From Pycnopodia helianthoides (lineage: Eukaryota > Echinodermata > Asteroidea > Forcipulatida > Asteriidae), in NCBI GenBank assembly GCA_032158295.1, contig CM063243.1, positions 5,278,948 to 5,342,947 of the forward strand: a stretch of DNA of 64,000 nucleotides, written 5' to 3'. The position numbers and the translations under genes are program-made. The notes below the pieces were generated by a model. That model was not told where the DNA came from, searched no databases, and saw only the letters and a list, made by a program, of their open reading frames with translations. Below are positions 21,857 through 33,065 of this stretch, piece by piece; positions within the stretch are counted from its first letter, which is position 1, and every line of letters begins with the position of its first letter.

Positions 21857-23166
21857 GAAATTGACATGTTGCATATCACAAGTAAAAAGATATACATAAA
21901 GCATCAGGAATATCCAGCGAGTGCTTGTTTTATACCTAAGTGAAGTTGTACAGAAATTAATGGCAAATGGAAGGGCCAAGGGACTCCTTTGCTTGTTATA
22001 CATGTATACCTACAATGCAGAAGGCTTCCCTCATTCAAATGGTGGTTTAACTTTGGTGCTGGCAAGGAATTTTTGCCTCAGTCAAAGGACCAAATTCAAT
22101 ACCGTTTTGATTGAACATCATATAAGTTCAGGAATGAACTAAACATTTTGCGCTCAATAATGTACAGACCCGTTTCTTGACTGACGTTGCCGGATGTTTT
22201 TGGATGCTGACAAATTTCGCACCGGAAGGGTATTAATTTACAATAGTATTTTGAACTTGAGGATAGAGACTTGTACATTGTATGTGTTTCCCCAACTTTC
22301 ATAAAGACTCTATCTATTGACAAATGAGTGCATTATTAAAACTGAATTCGACCTTGGGGAGGGGGGGGGGTCCTCTTAAAAAAAAAAAACTTGTTCAAGT
22401 AGAGGCTTTTACAGATGTAATGGCAGATAAAAGTTGAGTGGAATTGATGGCGAATAAGATTTGTCCAAATAATGATTGTCGCCCACAAGTGATGTTAACC
22501 CGTTGTGAAACTTGAGTCACATGCGAATACTACTTAAGTCATCTACCGTCATGCTGTGAACATTGGAGAGTGTGTGGGTGGGAATCGGGGTGGGTATGAG
22601 TAGTTTCCGCTCAATTAATTACATGGTAATGAGTCAAATTAGAGCCGTGTTTATGCTTGTTTCACTCTCGTTTTGATAGCCCCCCCCCCCATCAGCATCC
22701 AGATTGCGTGATATCCAAGTAAATTTTTCGGTTCCTTTTTTTTTTTATTGGATTTTAAACGGGGTCGCCTGACGGATAAGCTTTGGTTTAGGTTTTGGTT
22801 TTTTCTTCTCTGTTATTTCTGTCTTTCTGCTTTTGATGGCCATGAACCCTATCTGCTGCCCTCTGTTGTTTGGCTGTGTCGATCCACCCATTGACACTGA
22901 GGATAGTAACATAAGCGATCCAGATACATGTACATGTAGTTTGACCATGGAGGTGACTTTGGGTACGCATCGCTAAACGAGAGTCAAAACACTGGGAGAA
23001 CAAAGAGAAGTTCTTTACTTACTTGGTTGATAATTGCATTGGGGGTTGGGGGGGGGCGTTTTTTTTTGTGGGGTCCTTTAAACAATCGAACATCGCTTCC
23101 TTGCAAGGTTTTCTTTGTTCTTGCTGCACCCTGGAGAGGATTTTTTTAGGGAACAATAGAGGAACA
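21857..23166. other. no gene seen; simple sequence
   Basis: G/C- and T-runs are at about 22360, 22681 and 22738, and TACATGTACATGTAG at 22925. No repeat copy or exon is recognised. Confidence 0.35.
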
Positions 23167-23487
23167 ATGGAGGGAACCCAGGAACGGGATCTGTATGAAG
23201 TTTTTATAGACATAATTTGTAGAAACAATGTTTCTTTTGTAGATGTTTTTGAGAAAACATCTTCAAATTACCATTCATTTTTAAATGAAATCCGGCATTT
23301 TCTTCATATTCTTGGCTTCCTGGAATGCACTTTTATCACAACACACGATTTTAGTCCTCCCAAAATCTTATTAGATCTTCAAAACTTTGAAAAAAGGTTT
23401 CATGTGAATTTGTCAGTCAACCAGTTTCACTCAAGGCCTGATACTTCATGGATGCAATTTGCCTCCATACCCAGGGTTTACCCCTAA
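23167..23487 (+). other. unsupported open frame of about 106 codons
   Basis: An open frame runs from ATG 23167 (context AACAATGG) to TAA 23485-23487, and also extends upstream to 23023. It starts MEGTQERDLYEVF and includes HFLHILGFLE. I recognise no family, and no flanking splice sites or promoter stand out. At this length and base composition it may be chance. It is recorded because it is among the longer open frames in the window. Confidence 0.15.
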
Positions 23488-23740
23488 CTTTGTTCAGTGA
23501 CTAGCCAGCAGGATCAGCTAACTTGTCATTTCCCTGCTCCCTCTGCTTTTTCACTGGTCCATATTTCAAGGTTGCCTGTCAACAATGTCATGTGCATGGG
23601 TCTTTTCAATTTGAACTAATGAACAGTCACCTAGTTTACATGTAGCGGTTGGAAGCAATGAACTAGCCACCTGAACTAGCTGGACAGATTTTTGACTGGT
23701 CCTTTGGTGTTTTAACTCTCATTTGGCCAGTGGACCACTG

Positions 23741-24133
23741 TTAAAGGAACATTACAGAACTTGGAAGAAAAAACTTGTAAAATATACTTTTGATCACAGA
23801 TTTACATAAAACTTACACGGTCTAATGATGATGATAGTAGAAAACATCCCTTGAAATATTTCTGTCTGAAACGCCATATTTGATGAGAAATGAATAAACT
23901 GATTTTCCGATTGGAGTTTATTGCTCAGTAAGCGTTTTATTCATTTTGTTGAATCTATATGATTTCATGCAAATGTGTAATCGGTTTTTCACTATTTAAT
24001 CATGACCCAGATGGCTGATCGATCTCAAACTTCTACAGGTTTGTCAGTTTATGTATATGGTGGATTACACAAAGTGCGTACACTGCCAGCAACTGTTTTG
24101 TTAGCAAAAACCAATTCTGTAATGTTCTTTTAA
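23741..24133 (+). repeat. TTAA-ended MITE-like element, family 1, copy 2
   Basis: Ends TTAAAGGAACATTACAG and CTGTAATGTTCTTTTAA; interior as at 6077. Confidence 0.85.
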
Positions 24134-25356
24134 GGGAGAACACTGCATACATGTACCTCTGGTCATTGCCTTGGTGCCCCTTGACATGCTTCAGTACAAA
24201 TTGTCATTACTCTCATAGAGGTGCCCTATATGAAGGAAAGAATGCCTTTCCCTCACAAGAAAGACATAACAGGCCTGATTCTCAACAATGAGCTCTCTAT
24301 TTCTTGCTCCATAATTCCTCCACTCAGTTTTTTGTTTCATCTGGGACTTAAAAAAAGAGCTTGGGATAAGCATTATAGAGATGAAATGAAAATGACCTTC
24401 TTTGGTAAAGTGAATAATTCAGAGTCAATGAGAAGTGTTTCATCATGAATCAATTTTTTTTTAATGTAAATTTTCAGTTTTTAGTTTTTGAGTTGAAACT
24501 ATTAGAATGAAAATGAAATTCTAGAATTTAAAAACGTTTCAGCTTATTTGGCCCTTTTATAAGTAAACGGAAAAATTTCACTCAAACTATTTTTTCCTTT
24601 TTTTTTTCTTCGTTTTTTTGAAACGACAACATACAAGGGAATGTTTAACATTACAGGATGCTCAACACTAATAGAGTTCAACTTGGCAAATCAATATTAA
24701 TTTGTAATGTGCATGTGCCCGCCATGTAACAAGACTGCATGTCATCTACTTGTACCAGGGGAATCCCAAAATCAATTTGTACGTTCGCAATAAAAATGAT
24801 CTTCCTGTTTATCACGGAATATTCTTCCTGTTTGCGCCCTTCTTTAGACAGCTGATTATACCCCAGCTGCCAATCTGAAACTTATGTTCACTTTGGCAGT
24901 TCTAGGGTAACATTGTGACCCTACAGATACAATAGATAGTTCCCAGTAGACACAATCTTTATGGGCAAAGTGCATTTCGGCTTGCAGATGCGTCGAGCGC
25001 TCAACTTATTAACGCAGCCGCGTTGTTCACTAACCAATCGTGCAGTGAGTTTTGTAAAATGTGCGCGTGATGCACGCCGTTCTCACACGAAACGCATGAC
25101 TGTTTGTTCCAAACTGCCCGTAAAGATGGCCGAATTACGTCATACTGCAACCTATCTATAAAAGTTGGTTTTTGTACATAGGGGACATATCCGAGTAACT
25201 AGTAACACTACCAGGTTCATTTTGTCACAACCCAGAAATACACACACACCTCTACACTCCCCCAGTTAGCAGTTAGATAACGCATCCTCTTCAAAACATC
25301 AGTGAACATGCATAAAGCACTCTCATTGATAGACTTTACAGATTCTCTAAAACCTC
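24134..25356. other. no gene seen
   Basis: This is AT-rich sequence with T-runs near 24598-24620. Nothing is shared with the repeat families of the window. Confidence 0.35.
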
Positions 25357-25521
25357 AACACGCCTGGCCAGAGTGGCCTCCGCTCCAGCCACAATCTAAT
25401 AATCCCTCGCCCAAAAAGGGCAGGGGACCGGTCCTTCTCGGGTGCTGGTTCCAGATGCTGGAACTCTCTGCCAAATGACATTCTCAACATCAACTCACTC
25501 CGGACTTTGAAATCTAAATAA
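25357..25521 (+). mobile_element. 3' end of a non-LTR retrotransposon reverse transcriptase (relic)
   Basis: An in-frame stretch reads TPGQSGLRSSHNLIIPRPK, then RSFSGAGSRCWNSLPNDIL and SLRTLKSK, then stop (TAA 25519-25521) followed by an A-run. The pattern S-L-R-S-S, R-x-F-S...A...W-N-S-L-P, then S-L/F-K-S-x-L-K is the usual C-terminal tail of CR1/Jockey-type LINE reverse transcriptases. The catalytic palm domain is absent, as expected for a 5'-truncated copy. Confidence 0.7.
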
Positions 25522-25614
25522 AAAAAAAATCAGTTCTCTTCTTGCCTGTAATTTTTTTTCTGACCTTTTGTTGTTGTTGAAGCATTCTTTAGTAGCGCAT
25601 TTTAGCTTTGGAAA

Positions 25615-25815
25615 ATGCGCATGAAACGTTTTTGTACTTGTTATTTATTATTATTATCATTAGGCATACTTTTATCCAATCAACAAACTTTATCAACTCC
25701 TCGGGGAACATACAACCTCGAGCTGTTCGTATCAGCACTAAGGGGAAAATCCAACATAATACTGGATCAGCCCTCACAGGTATCCATTTATGATTGCTCA
25801 GTCAAAACAAAATAG
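25615..25815 (+). other. small open frame with hydrophobic start, uncertain
   Basis: An open frame of 66 codons begins with basic residues and a hydrophobic run (YLLLLSLGILLS), then GTYNLELFVSALRGKSNI. The start resembles a signal peptide, but the run is coded by (ATT/TTA)-rich simple sequence and could arise by chance. It lies just after the retrotransposon tail and may be remnant element sequence. Confidence 0.15.
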
Positions 25816-26065
25816 TTGTTGTTTATTCAGATTGCAAGAAATCCTACTCTTTGATTTACTTTAGGGGTTCATGTTTCCAGCATTTTGAAGTTGGCAGTAT
25901 TTGTGTTTCCAACCTCTTCTGGTCTAGCAAGCCCCTCCCCCCACCCCTAGCCCCCGCCTCCTTGTCTCCTTCCTCATTGTTCATCCCTTGCTTTTTCTGT
26001 GTGCATTCTGCCCCTCTCTTCTGTTACGCTACCTGTTTATGTGTGTTGTGTTGTCATTTAATAGC

Positions 26066-26115
26066 CTTCGAGAAAGACTCAGCTAGGGTCCAAACGTCAG
26101 GCCACTAACTATTTT
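26066..26115 (+). repeat. short repeat shared with 46613-46668
   Basis: GAGAAAGACTC-GCTAGGGTC-AAACGTCAGGCCACTAACTATTTTT is present here and, reverse-complemented with few differences, at 46613-46668. I recall the same string as a common end of repeats in deuterostome invertebrates. Confidence 0.6.
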
Positions 26116-26493
26116 TAGTATTTGTTTTACTGATTTCCCCCAAAATTGTATGTTCATCACCGATGGATAAAAAAATTCACAAGTTTAAAAGTGCATGCAC
26201 TTTCCCTTTTGCAGTGGAAAAGAATTCCATTGAAATATTTTGTTGCTAATGACAGGACGCTATGACCCAACTGACTGACTTGTTGTCCACCCCTAGAGGG
26301 GTTGACACAGTCACCACACCCCTAGGGTCTTACTGTCCTATCAGCATCCATTTCTGCCCCCATCATAACAGAATCCATGTGTGCGCCAACTGGAATCATC
26401 ATAACAATACTCCCTCTCTACCGCCATTGAGTTTGACATCACATTTCTCCTGCCTGTGGCTCACCCTGTCCACATCAGTTTCCCTGGGGGCTA

Positions 26494-26697
26494 CAATCCC
26501 GGCCAAAATGCTTGGGCCACCCGTTCCTATAACGTTACAATAACCATACAATAACCATTCCCTGTCTCACAATAAACATTCTCTCCCCCGTCCCCCGTCC
26601 CCCCGCTCAATGTTGTCTGGAACGCAGAAGACCGTGCAACAATGTGATTCAACATTGAAAGGGGGCAGGGGGGCCCAACGAGATATGGCCGGGATTG
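26494..26697 (+). repeat. terminal unit, copy 1 of the dimer element
   Basis: It begins CAATCCCGGCCAAAATGC and ends GAGATATGGCCGGGATTG. The two ends are inverted with respect to each other, so the unit alone looks like a 204-bp MITE. It is C-rich in the middle (CTCCCCCGTCCCCCGTCC). Confidence 0.8.
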
Positions 26698-28367
26698 TCT
26701 GAAATTTTTTAAGCGTGAATTTTTTGGTTAAACATTACAAAATAAGGCTTTAAAATGACTATGAATGTCCAAAGACAGTGATTGCCATTCATCGCTGAGT
26801 AGGGCGTTAAAACAAAATTCAAATCAGCAAGGATGATTTTGTGGGGGGGGGGGGCAGACTAAGAATGTTCAGAGACAGCCAATGTTCATGTATTGCTGAA
26901 AACGGCGTTAATACACAATTCGAAGCAGTGAGGATGTTTTTGTCGGGGAGGGGGGGGGCTGACTGTGATTGTGCTTTGACAGTAAATGACTATTTCTTGC
27001 CGAGTAGAGCGTTTGAACACAAAAGAACACACAGGCAACATTTTTGTTGTTGAAATGTGTGTAATTTTTTTGTTGGGGGATGGTATTATGTTGTGAGCAT
27101 TAATACAAAATAAGTAATAAGAGAATAGAAACAATGGGATTGAAAAATGAAAGAATGGTTATAAGCAATGAACATTCATTGTTTGTCGAGGAAGGTGATA
27201 AAAATAAGAGAAAAAAAAACACGAGCATTTTGTCTCTCCTGAACTCCATTTAGGTTCAAGACATTTGACTTGTTAAGCGTATCTCTTAACCATTACACCA
27301 TTCATAGACTTACACCATTCATAGACTTGATTTCAAGTCTGAGATTGCGGTTATTCCTCTGTATCAGGCACGAGAAACGCCCCCACAGATAAGCTATCAT
27401 GGGCCAATATAACAATGTGCGCTATTTGGCCCAATAATGTATTGGCTATCAAGTAGACTAAAAGCCACGATCGCAGGCTTGAAACCAAGTCTACACGGTT
27501 CACCGTAGTAGAGTAAATAAAGAGATTTCATAAATTTCTTTTCTATTTTGGTTTTGAGGGTTAACCGTTTGATTTTCTGCCAAATAACCGAATGAGGTGG
27601 TTCAAAAGAATATGAACAGGTTATGTGTTGTTTGTGCACTGTAATGCCCTTTTCGTGTTGAACAAAAACCTTTTTCACGTAAGTTACAAGCAAACATGCC
27701 ATGGTGAATCGTGTGGTGAACCGTCAGACATGCGTGATCTGTCCACACATTTGGCGGGTACTGACGGGTCATCTTCTTGGCGAACCCCACCCCTCGAAAG
27801 TCTTTTTCGCCCACCTCGGCCACGGTGACACCGGTGAACTTGCCATTCATGTTTACAATTCCGCTGAACAGAACTACGGGATACATTGCACGTTGCCGCT
27901 ATTTCTCTCTGTGATTTTCCGCTCTTCCGCAAAAGACGAATATATGCACGATTTTCGTTCGAAATTAAGCCACGAAACACCATGTTGTAAATTGGCTCTT
28001 GCTTTCTATAACTATGTATCAAATGCTTTGCTTCACTTATGAATTGTCTCTGATCCACCAAAGATTGGAGTATATCTGTGTGCAGTCAACTCCGCAAAAT
28101 CAACTAAAGGAACTTTCAGACAATCCCGCGCAAAATGCTTGGGCCACCCATTCCCAACGCTACAATAAACATTCACTGTCGACATCCCCTGACAATAAAC
28201 ATTCTCTCCCCGTCGTCCGCCCCCCCCCCCCCACAAAAACATCCTTGCTGTTTTGTAACGCCTTACTCAGCAGTAAACGGACATTCAGTGTCTATGGACA
28301 TTCATAGTCTTTTTAAAGCCTTATTTTGTAATAAGAAATTCAAAAATCACGCTGAAAGAATTTCAGA
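26698..28367. mobile_element. core of dimer element, copy 1, with long inverted ends
   Basis: The left end TCTGAAATTTTTTAAGCGTG...ACAAAATAAGGCTTTAAAA...GACTATGAATGTCC matches the reverse complement of the right end (GGACATTCATAGTC...AAAGCCTTATTTTGT...CACGCTGAAAG-ATTTCAGA). Both arms run inward to a G- or C-run. A degenerate copy of the terminal unit's left half is embedded at about 28119-28232. The transposase-like fragment is on the minus strand. Confidence 0.7.
27684..28061 (-). pseudogene. Tc1/mariner-like transposase N-terminal fragment, copy 1
   Basis: The likely start is the Met at 27983 (MVFRGLISNENRAY); the open frame begins at 28061. Residues AYIRLLRKSGKSQREIAATC followed by NVSRSSVQR form a helix-turn-helix of the type that begins Tc1/mariner and related transposases and binds the element's ends. 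After VQR the sequence no longer looks like the family and the frame ends at 27684. I see no DDE/DDD catalytic domain in either neighbouring frame. It is probably a decayed, non-autonomous remnant. The TA borders of the host element agree with the assignment. A HTH domain of another transposase family is possible. Confidence 0.45.
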
Positions 28368-28571
28368 CAATCCCGGCCAAAATGCTTGGGCCACCCGTTC
28401 CTATAACGTTACAATAACCATACAATAACCATTCCCTGTCTCACAATAAACATTCTCTCCCCCGTCCCCCGTCCCCCCGCTCAATGTTGTCTGGAACGCA
28501 GAAGACCGTGCAACAATGTGATTCAACATTGAAAGGGGGCAGGGGGGCCCAACGAGATATGGCCGGGATTG
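28368..28571 (+). repeat. terminal unit, copy 2 of the dimer element
   Basis: It is identical by eye to copy 1, offset by 1874 bp. It serves as right end of the first core and left end of the second. Confidence 0.8.
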
Positions 28572-30239
28572 TCTGAAATTTTTTAAGCGTGAATTTTTTG
28601 GTTAAACATTACAAAATAAGGCTTTAAAATGACTATGAATGTCCAAAGACAGTGATTGCCATTCATCGCTGAGTAGGGCGTTAAAACAAAATTCAAATCA
28701 GCAAGGATGATTTTGTGGGGGGGGGGGGCAGACTAAGAATGTTCAGAGACAGCCAATGTTCATGTATTGCTGAAAACGGCGTTAATACACAATTCGAAGC
28801 AGTGAGGATGTTTTTGTCGGGGAGGGGGGGGGCTGACTGTGATTGTGCTTTGACAGTAAATGACTATTTCTTGCCGAGTAGAGCGTTTGAACACAAAAGA
28901 ACACACAGGCAACATTTTTGTTGTTGAAATGTGTGTAATTTTTTTGTTGGGGGATGGTATTATGTTGTGAGCATTAATACAAAATAAGTAATAAGAGAAT
29001 AGAAACAATGGGATTGAAAAATGAAAGAATGGTTATAAGCAATGAACATTCATTGTTTGTCGAGGAAGGTGATAAAAATAAGAGAAAAAAAAACACGAGC
29101 ATTTTGTCTCTCCTGAACTCCATTTAGGTTCAAGACATTTGACTTGTTAAGCGTATCTCTTAACCATTACACCATTCATAGACTTACACCATTCATAGAC
29201 TTGATTTCAAGTCTGAGATTGCGGTTATTCCTCTGTATCAGGCACGAGAAACGCCCCCACAGATAAGCTATCATGGGCCAATATAACAATGTGCGCTATT
29301 TGGCCCAATAATGTATTGGCTATCAAGTAGACTAAAAGCCACGATCGCAGGCTTGAAACCAAGTCTACACGGTTCACCGTAGTAGAGTAAATAAAGAGAT
29401 TTCATAAATTTCTTTTCTATTTTGGTTTTGAGGGTTAACCGTTTGATTTTCTGCCAAATAACCGAATGAGGTGGTTCAAAAGAATATGAACAGGTTATGT
29501 GTTGTTTGTGCACTGTAATGCCCTTTTCGTGTTGAACAAAAACCTTTTTCACGTAAGTTACAAGCAAACATGCCATGGTGAATCGTGTGGTGAACCGTCA
29601 GACATGCGTGATCTGTCCACACATTTGGCGGGTACTGACGGGTCATCTTCTTGGCGAACCCCACCCCTCGAAAGTCTTTTTCGCCCACCTCGGCCACGGT
29701 GACACCGGTGAACTTGCCATTCATGTTTACAATTCCGCTGAACAGAACTACGGGATACATTGCACGTTGCCGCTATTTCTCTCTGTGATTTTCCGCTCTT
29801 CCGCAAAAGACGAATATATGCACGATTTTCGTTCGAAATTAAGCCACGAAACACCATGTTGTAAATTGGCTCTTGCTTTCTATAACTATGTATCAAATGC
29901 TTTGCTTCACTTATGAATTGTCTCTGATCCACCAAAGATTGGAGTATATCTGTGTGCAGTCAACTCCGCAAAATCAACTAAAGGAACTTTCAGACAATCC
30001 CGCGCAAAATGCTTGGGCCACCCATTCCCAACGCTACAATAAACATTCACTGTCGACATCCCCTGACAATAAACATTCTCTCCCCGTCGTCCGCCCCCCC
30101 CCCCACAAAAACATCCTTGCTGTTTTGTAACGCCTTACTCAGCAGTAAACGGACATTCAGTGTCTATGGACATTCATAGTCTTTTTAAAGCCTTATTTTG
30201 TAATAAGAAATTCAAAAATCACGCTGAAAGAATTTCAGA
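28572..30239. mobile_element. core of dimer element, copy 2
   Basis: It matches 26698-28367 throughout, apart from a C-run two bases shorter. All predicted peptides away from that run are identical between the copies. Confidence 0.75.
29558..29935 (-). pseudogene. Tc1/mariner-like transposase N-terminal fragment, copy 2
   Basis: Same sequence and same truncation as the fragment at 27684-28061, with likely start Met at 29857. The shared frame loss shows that the fragment was already broken before the duplication. Confidence 0.45.
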
Positions 30240-30443
30240 CAATCCCGGCCAAAATGCTTGGGCCACCCGTTCCTATAACGTTACAATAACCATACAATAA
30301 CCATTCCCTGTCTCACAATAAACATTCTCTCCCCCGTCCCCCGTCCCCCCGCTCAATGTTGTCTGGAACGCAGAAGACCGTGCAACAATGTGATTCAACA
30401 TTGAAAGGGGGCAGGGGGGCCCAACGAGATATGGCCGGGATTG
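30240..30443 (+). repeat. terminal unit, copy 3 of the dimer element
   Basis: It ends GGCCGGGATTG and is followed by TA and unrelated sequence (GTCTCCCCACCC). Here the element ends, whereas copies 1 and 2 continue into TCTGAAATT. Confidence 0.8.
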
Positions 30444-30821
30444 TAGTCTCCCCACCCTCCTCCGAATGGTCAACATGTACCTTTATAATTGACAACTGAA
30501 GAAACCCGTGATAAACACCTCTACACCCACCCATGACTCTGTTTGTGTTTCTTCCTCCATGGTGTTAACAAGTTCTCATGTTTTTTTGTACCGTATAAGT
30601 TTTCAATCAGTTTTCTTTTTAAGGAAACACAGATGTACCCTGGAGGTAGCAATAATTATTTTTATATTATTAGAGAAACAACTGGTCCAGCCTTGTATGA
30701 TAACTAGATGAATGTGTGCCCAGGTCATTGTTGACAGGTCACATGTGTTGACATGTGTTCTGTCCATTATTGGAGAATGTGGGGTGGGGTGGGGGTTGGG
30801 GTAAGGGGGGCGGGAGGGCGA

Positions 30822-31136
30822 AGTGGGTGCATCTGCTTGTGACACAGAGCACTTTGAAAATCAGTCAGAGTGCACTTCACTTGTAGACAACTCATGGGCC
30901 ATTACATGAATAGATTGTAAAACCACAACTTTGTCTGTAAATTGAAGATTTTAAGGTCGTGGTTTTGGGGGATTGTTAAAAAATAGTCCACCATCATGAT
31001 TATTGGAGATGGTGGTTTGAAGTGGGTGCATCTGCTTTTAACACTAAGAGCATTTGTAAATTAGTCAGAGTGCACTGAGAAGATTTGAAGGTCATGGCTT
31101 TTGGTGATTGTTGAAAAATGGTCCACCATCATGCCC
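30822..31136 (+). repeat. imperfect tandem duplication, period about 199 bp
   Basis: AGTGGGTGCATCTGCTT begins at 30822 and 31021. Both units contain AGTCAGAGTGCACT, a GAAGATTT-AAGGTC segment, and GGTGATTGTT or GGGGATTGTT with TCCACCATCATG. The second unit has an internal deletion. Confidence 0.75.
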
Positions 31137-31194
31137 TGAGATAGTTGACATTCAACCTCCGGGTATTCCACAGTCACACCAGCTGAGATACCAA

Positions 31195-31322
31195 CTCTCC
31201 TTGATTTTGCAGATTCTGGAGGTCGTTGGTTCAAATCCCCCTCTAGCAATTTTTTCTTTTTCAACCCCAAATTATTTAAAATTTACCCAGTCAGATTCCC
31301 TTGTGGTTTATTATTTAGGTTT
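31195..31322 (+). mobile_element. tRNA-like SINE relic, family C (3' half)
   Basis: It reads TCTGGAGGTCGTTGGTTCAAATCC (box B), then TTTTTCAACCCCAAATT and ACCCAGTCAG-TTCCCTTGTGG. The 5' tRNA half is missing. Confidence 0.65.
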
Positions 31323-31911
31323 GATTTCCTCAGATTGTAGAAATGGTGCGGGGCAAGCGCTTGTAGAGCAACCTCCAGATGAGAAAACCCTGGTACCATT
31401 GAGCCATTCAAATTTTATTCAAATTTGTGTATGGGTGTTCGCCGGCTCATCTGTAACCTTAAATGCAAAAGCTTGCCCCTAATCATGCACATAACAACTG
31501 TCTCAGACATCAGACTTAGGAATTCAAATTTGAGTGTTCACTTGTGACTGAGCAAGTCGTTGTATCCTGGACGTTATTCAAGTCTAACTCGCAAATGGCT
31601 CATTTAACATTTTGTTTGGCCTGTCACAATGTGTTGACATTTTGTCATATCCATCATTCCCAGTGGGTAGGGGAGGGGATGTCACCTCTACATGCTTCAC
31701 TGCTCTAGCTACTTGCATACATATGTAGAAGTGGGTCGGCTTCATGTAATTCAAAAGTTTTCAAAGTTGACGTCAGTTTTATGTTACTCCCTTGTTGACT
31801 AAAATGAAAAGGTTTTTTTGAGACGAAGTTTCTGTGGAACTGCGGACAAATTTACGTTGATGACAGAAGCTGTACACAACTTCTTGCTTTAAGGTCTGTA
31901 GGCAAACATGG

Positions 31912-32081
31912 CAGGCCAGGAATTACAAAAAGGCCACGGAGGCCATGGCCTCTGTTGCTCCTGGTATTGACCTTGGTGCCCCTTCAAAGGTTTCCCATAG
32001 ACGTTAAGATTTTCCAAAGGAAGTGCCCTTTGCAAAATGGAAATGTCCTTGCCCTCTCAAAGATGAAATTCCAGGCCTGAC
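31912..32081 (+). repeat. AGGCCTGGAATT element, family 4, complete copy
   Basis: It begins CAGGCCAGGAATTAC, ends GAAATTCCAGGCCTGAC, and has the same interior as 14701-14870. Confidence 0.85.
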
Positions 32082-32221
32082 AGCGACAAGGATGTGCCCA
32101 CGTTGTTTCAAAATGCAGGACAAATATTGTTTTGTATTTGCCAGTATTTTTTGTTTTGTTTAGATATTTTAATTGTTTGTGAAGGGCTTTCATCCTTGGG
32201 GAAGCGCTAGATAAATGCTTG

Positions 32222-32608
32222 TTAAAGGCAGGATATACTTTTGGTAATTGTCAAAGACTAGGAGCCTCACTTAGCGTATCCCAACATATGCATAAAATAA
32301 CAAACCTGTGGTCATTTGGGCTCAACTGGTCATCGAAGTTGCAAGAAATTAATGAAAGAAAAAACACCCTTGTTGCATTGAATTGTGTACTTTCAGATGC
32401 CTGAAAAAGGCTTCATGCCTGAAGCCTTTCTCAGATTCATATCTTTGGGTGAAAAAATTGCCCTTTATGTCTAAAACTACATTTCTTCAAAAGGGTGTCT
32501 TTTCTAGCAATGTTTTGTACTATCAGCAGCTCTCCATTGCTCTTACCATGTAAGTTTTTACGGTCATTAACTTGTAAAGTAATTACCCAAAGTACACCTT
32601 GCCTTTAA
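32222..32608. repeat. TTAA-ended MITE-like element, family 2, diverged copy 3
   Basis: The ends are TTAAAGGCAGGATATAC and GTACACCTTGCCTTTAA. The interior matches family 2 with a different central hairpin (GAAAAAGGCTTCATGCC / CTGAAGCCTTTCTC), so it defines a subfamily together with 43165. Confidence 0.8.
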
Positions 32609-33065
32609 TATTATTGATAGTTAGGGCTTTGTCGATATTCTGTTCTTAACTCCTAATTTTTTTTAATCATGTTTTCTTTCTTAATTGTTAACCAAACTCA
32701 CAATTGGAACATCTGCTCTATGTGTACATGTAATCCTAAGTGACTGCAAGATTACACTGTACACGTACTCAAATCCTCTCAGTGTACAAAACACCAAACA
32801 TTGCCTCCAGCACTTCCATAACAACTTAATACAATCAAAGTTACTGTCCAAATGGGCTATGATGCTCAGCTGCAATCAGCCAATTCTGCCTTCATTTCCC
32901 CCTGTCTGCAATTGTTGTCCTGTCGGTGTTGGATACACTTGTAGTTCTTATCACTATCCTTAGTATGGAATCAAAAAGGAATTGGCTGTTAACTGTATTT
33001 GCCTAATACGTGACTGACCATACATATTTCTTTCAAAAAGAAGGCGTCAGGATTCTTTACTTATT

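Larger units (their letters stand above)
26494..30443. mobile_element. tandem-dimer DNA transposon flanked by TA
   Basis: The whole unit begins CAATCCCGGCC (26494) and ends GGCCGGGATTG (30443). It is bordered by TA on both sides (26492-26493 and 30444-30445), as expected for a Tc1/mariner-type insertion. Inside, a 204-bp terminal unit occurs three times in direct orientation (26494-26697, 28368-28571, 30240-30443). These are separated by two cores (26698-28367 and 28572-30239). The offset between repeats is 1874 bp and then 1872 bp. The only length difference I found is C13 against C11 near 28219 and 30093. Each core has its own long imperfect inverted ends of about 160 bp. Unequal exchange between terminal units, or an assembly duplication, could give this structure. 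Confidence 0.75.

Noticed and set aside
27701..28042. 113-codon plus-strand frame in the transposon core (and its twin at 29575)
   Set aside because: It is antisense to the helix-turn-helix frame and has no domain of its own.
26494..30443. CRISPR-like or phage-like direct repeats
   Set aside because: Long identical repeats with inverted ends, a TA border and a transposase fragment fit a transposon. The genome is eukaryotic.
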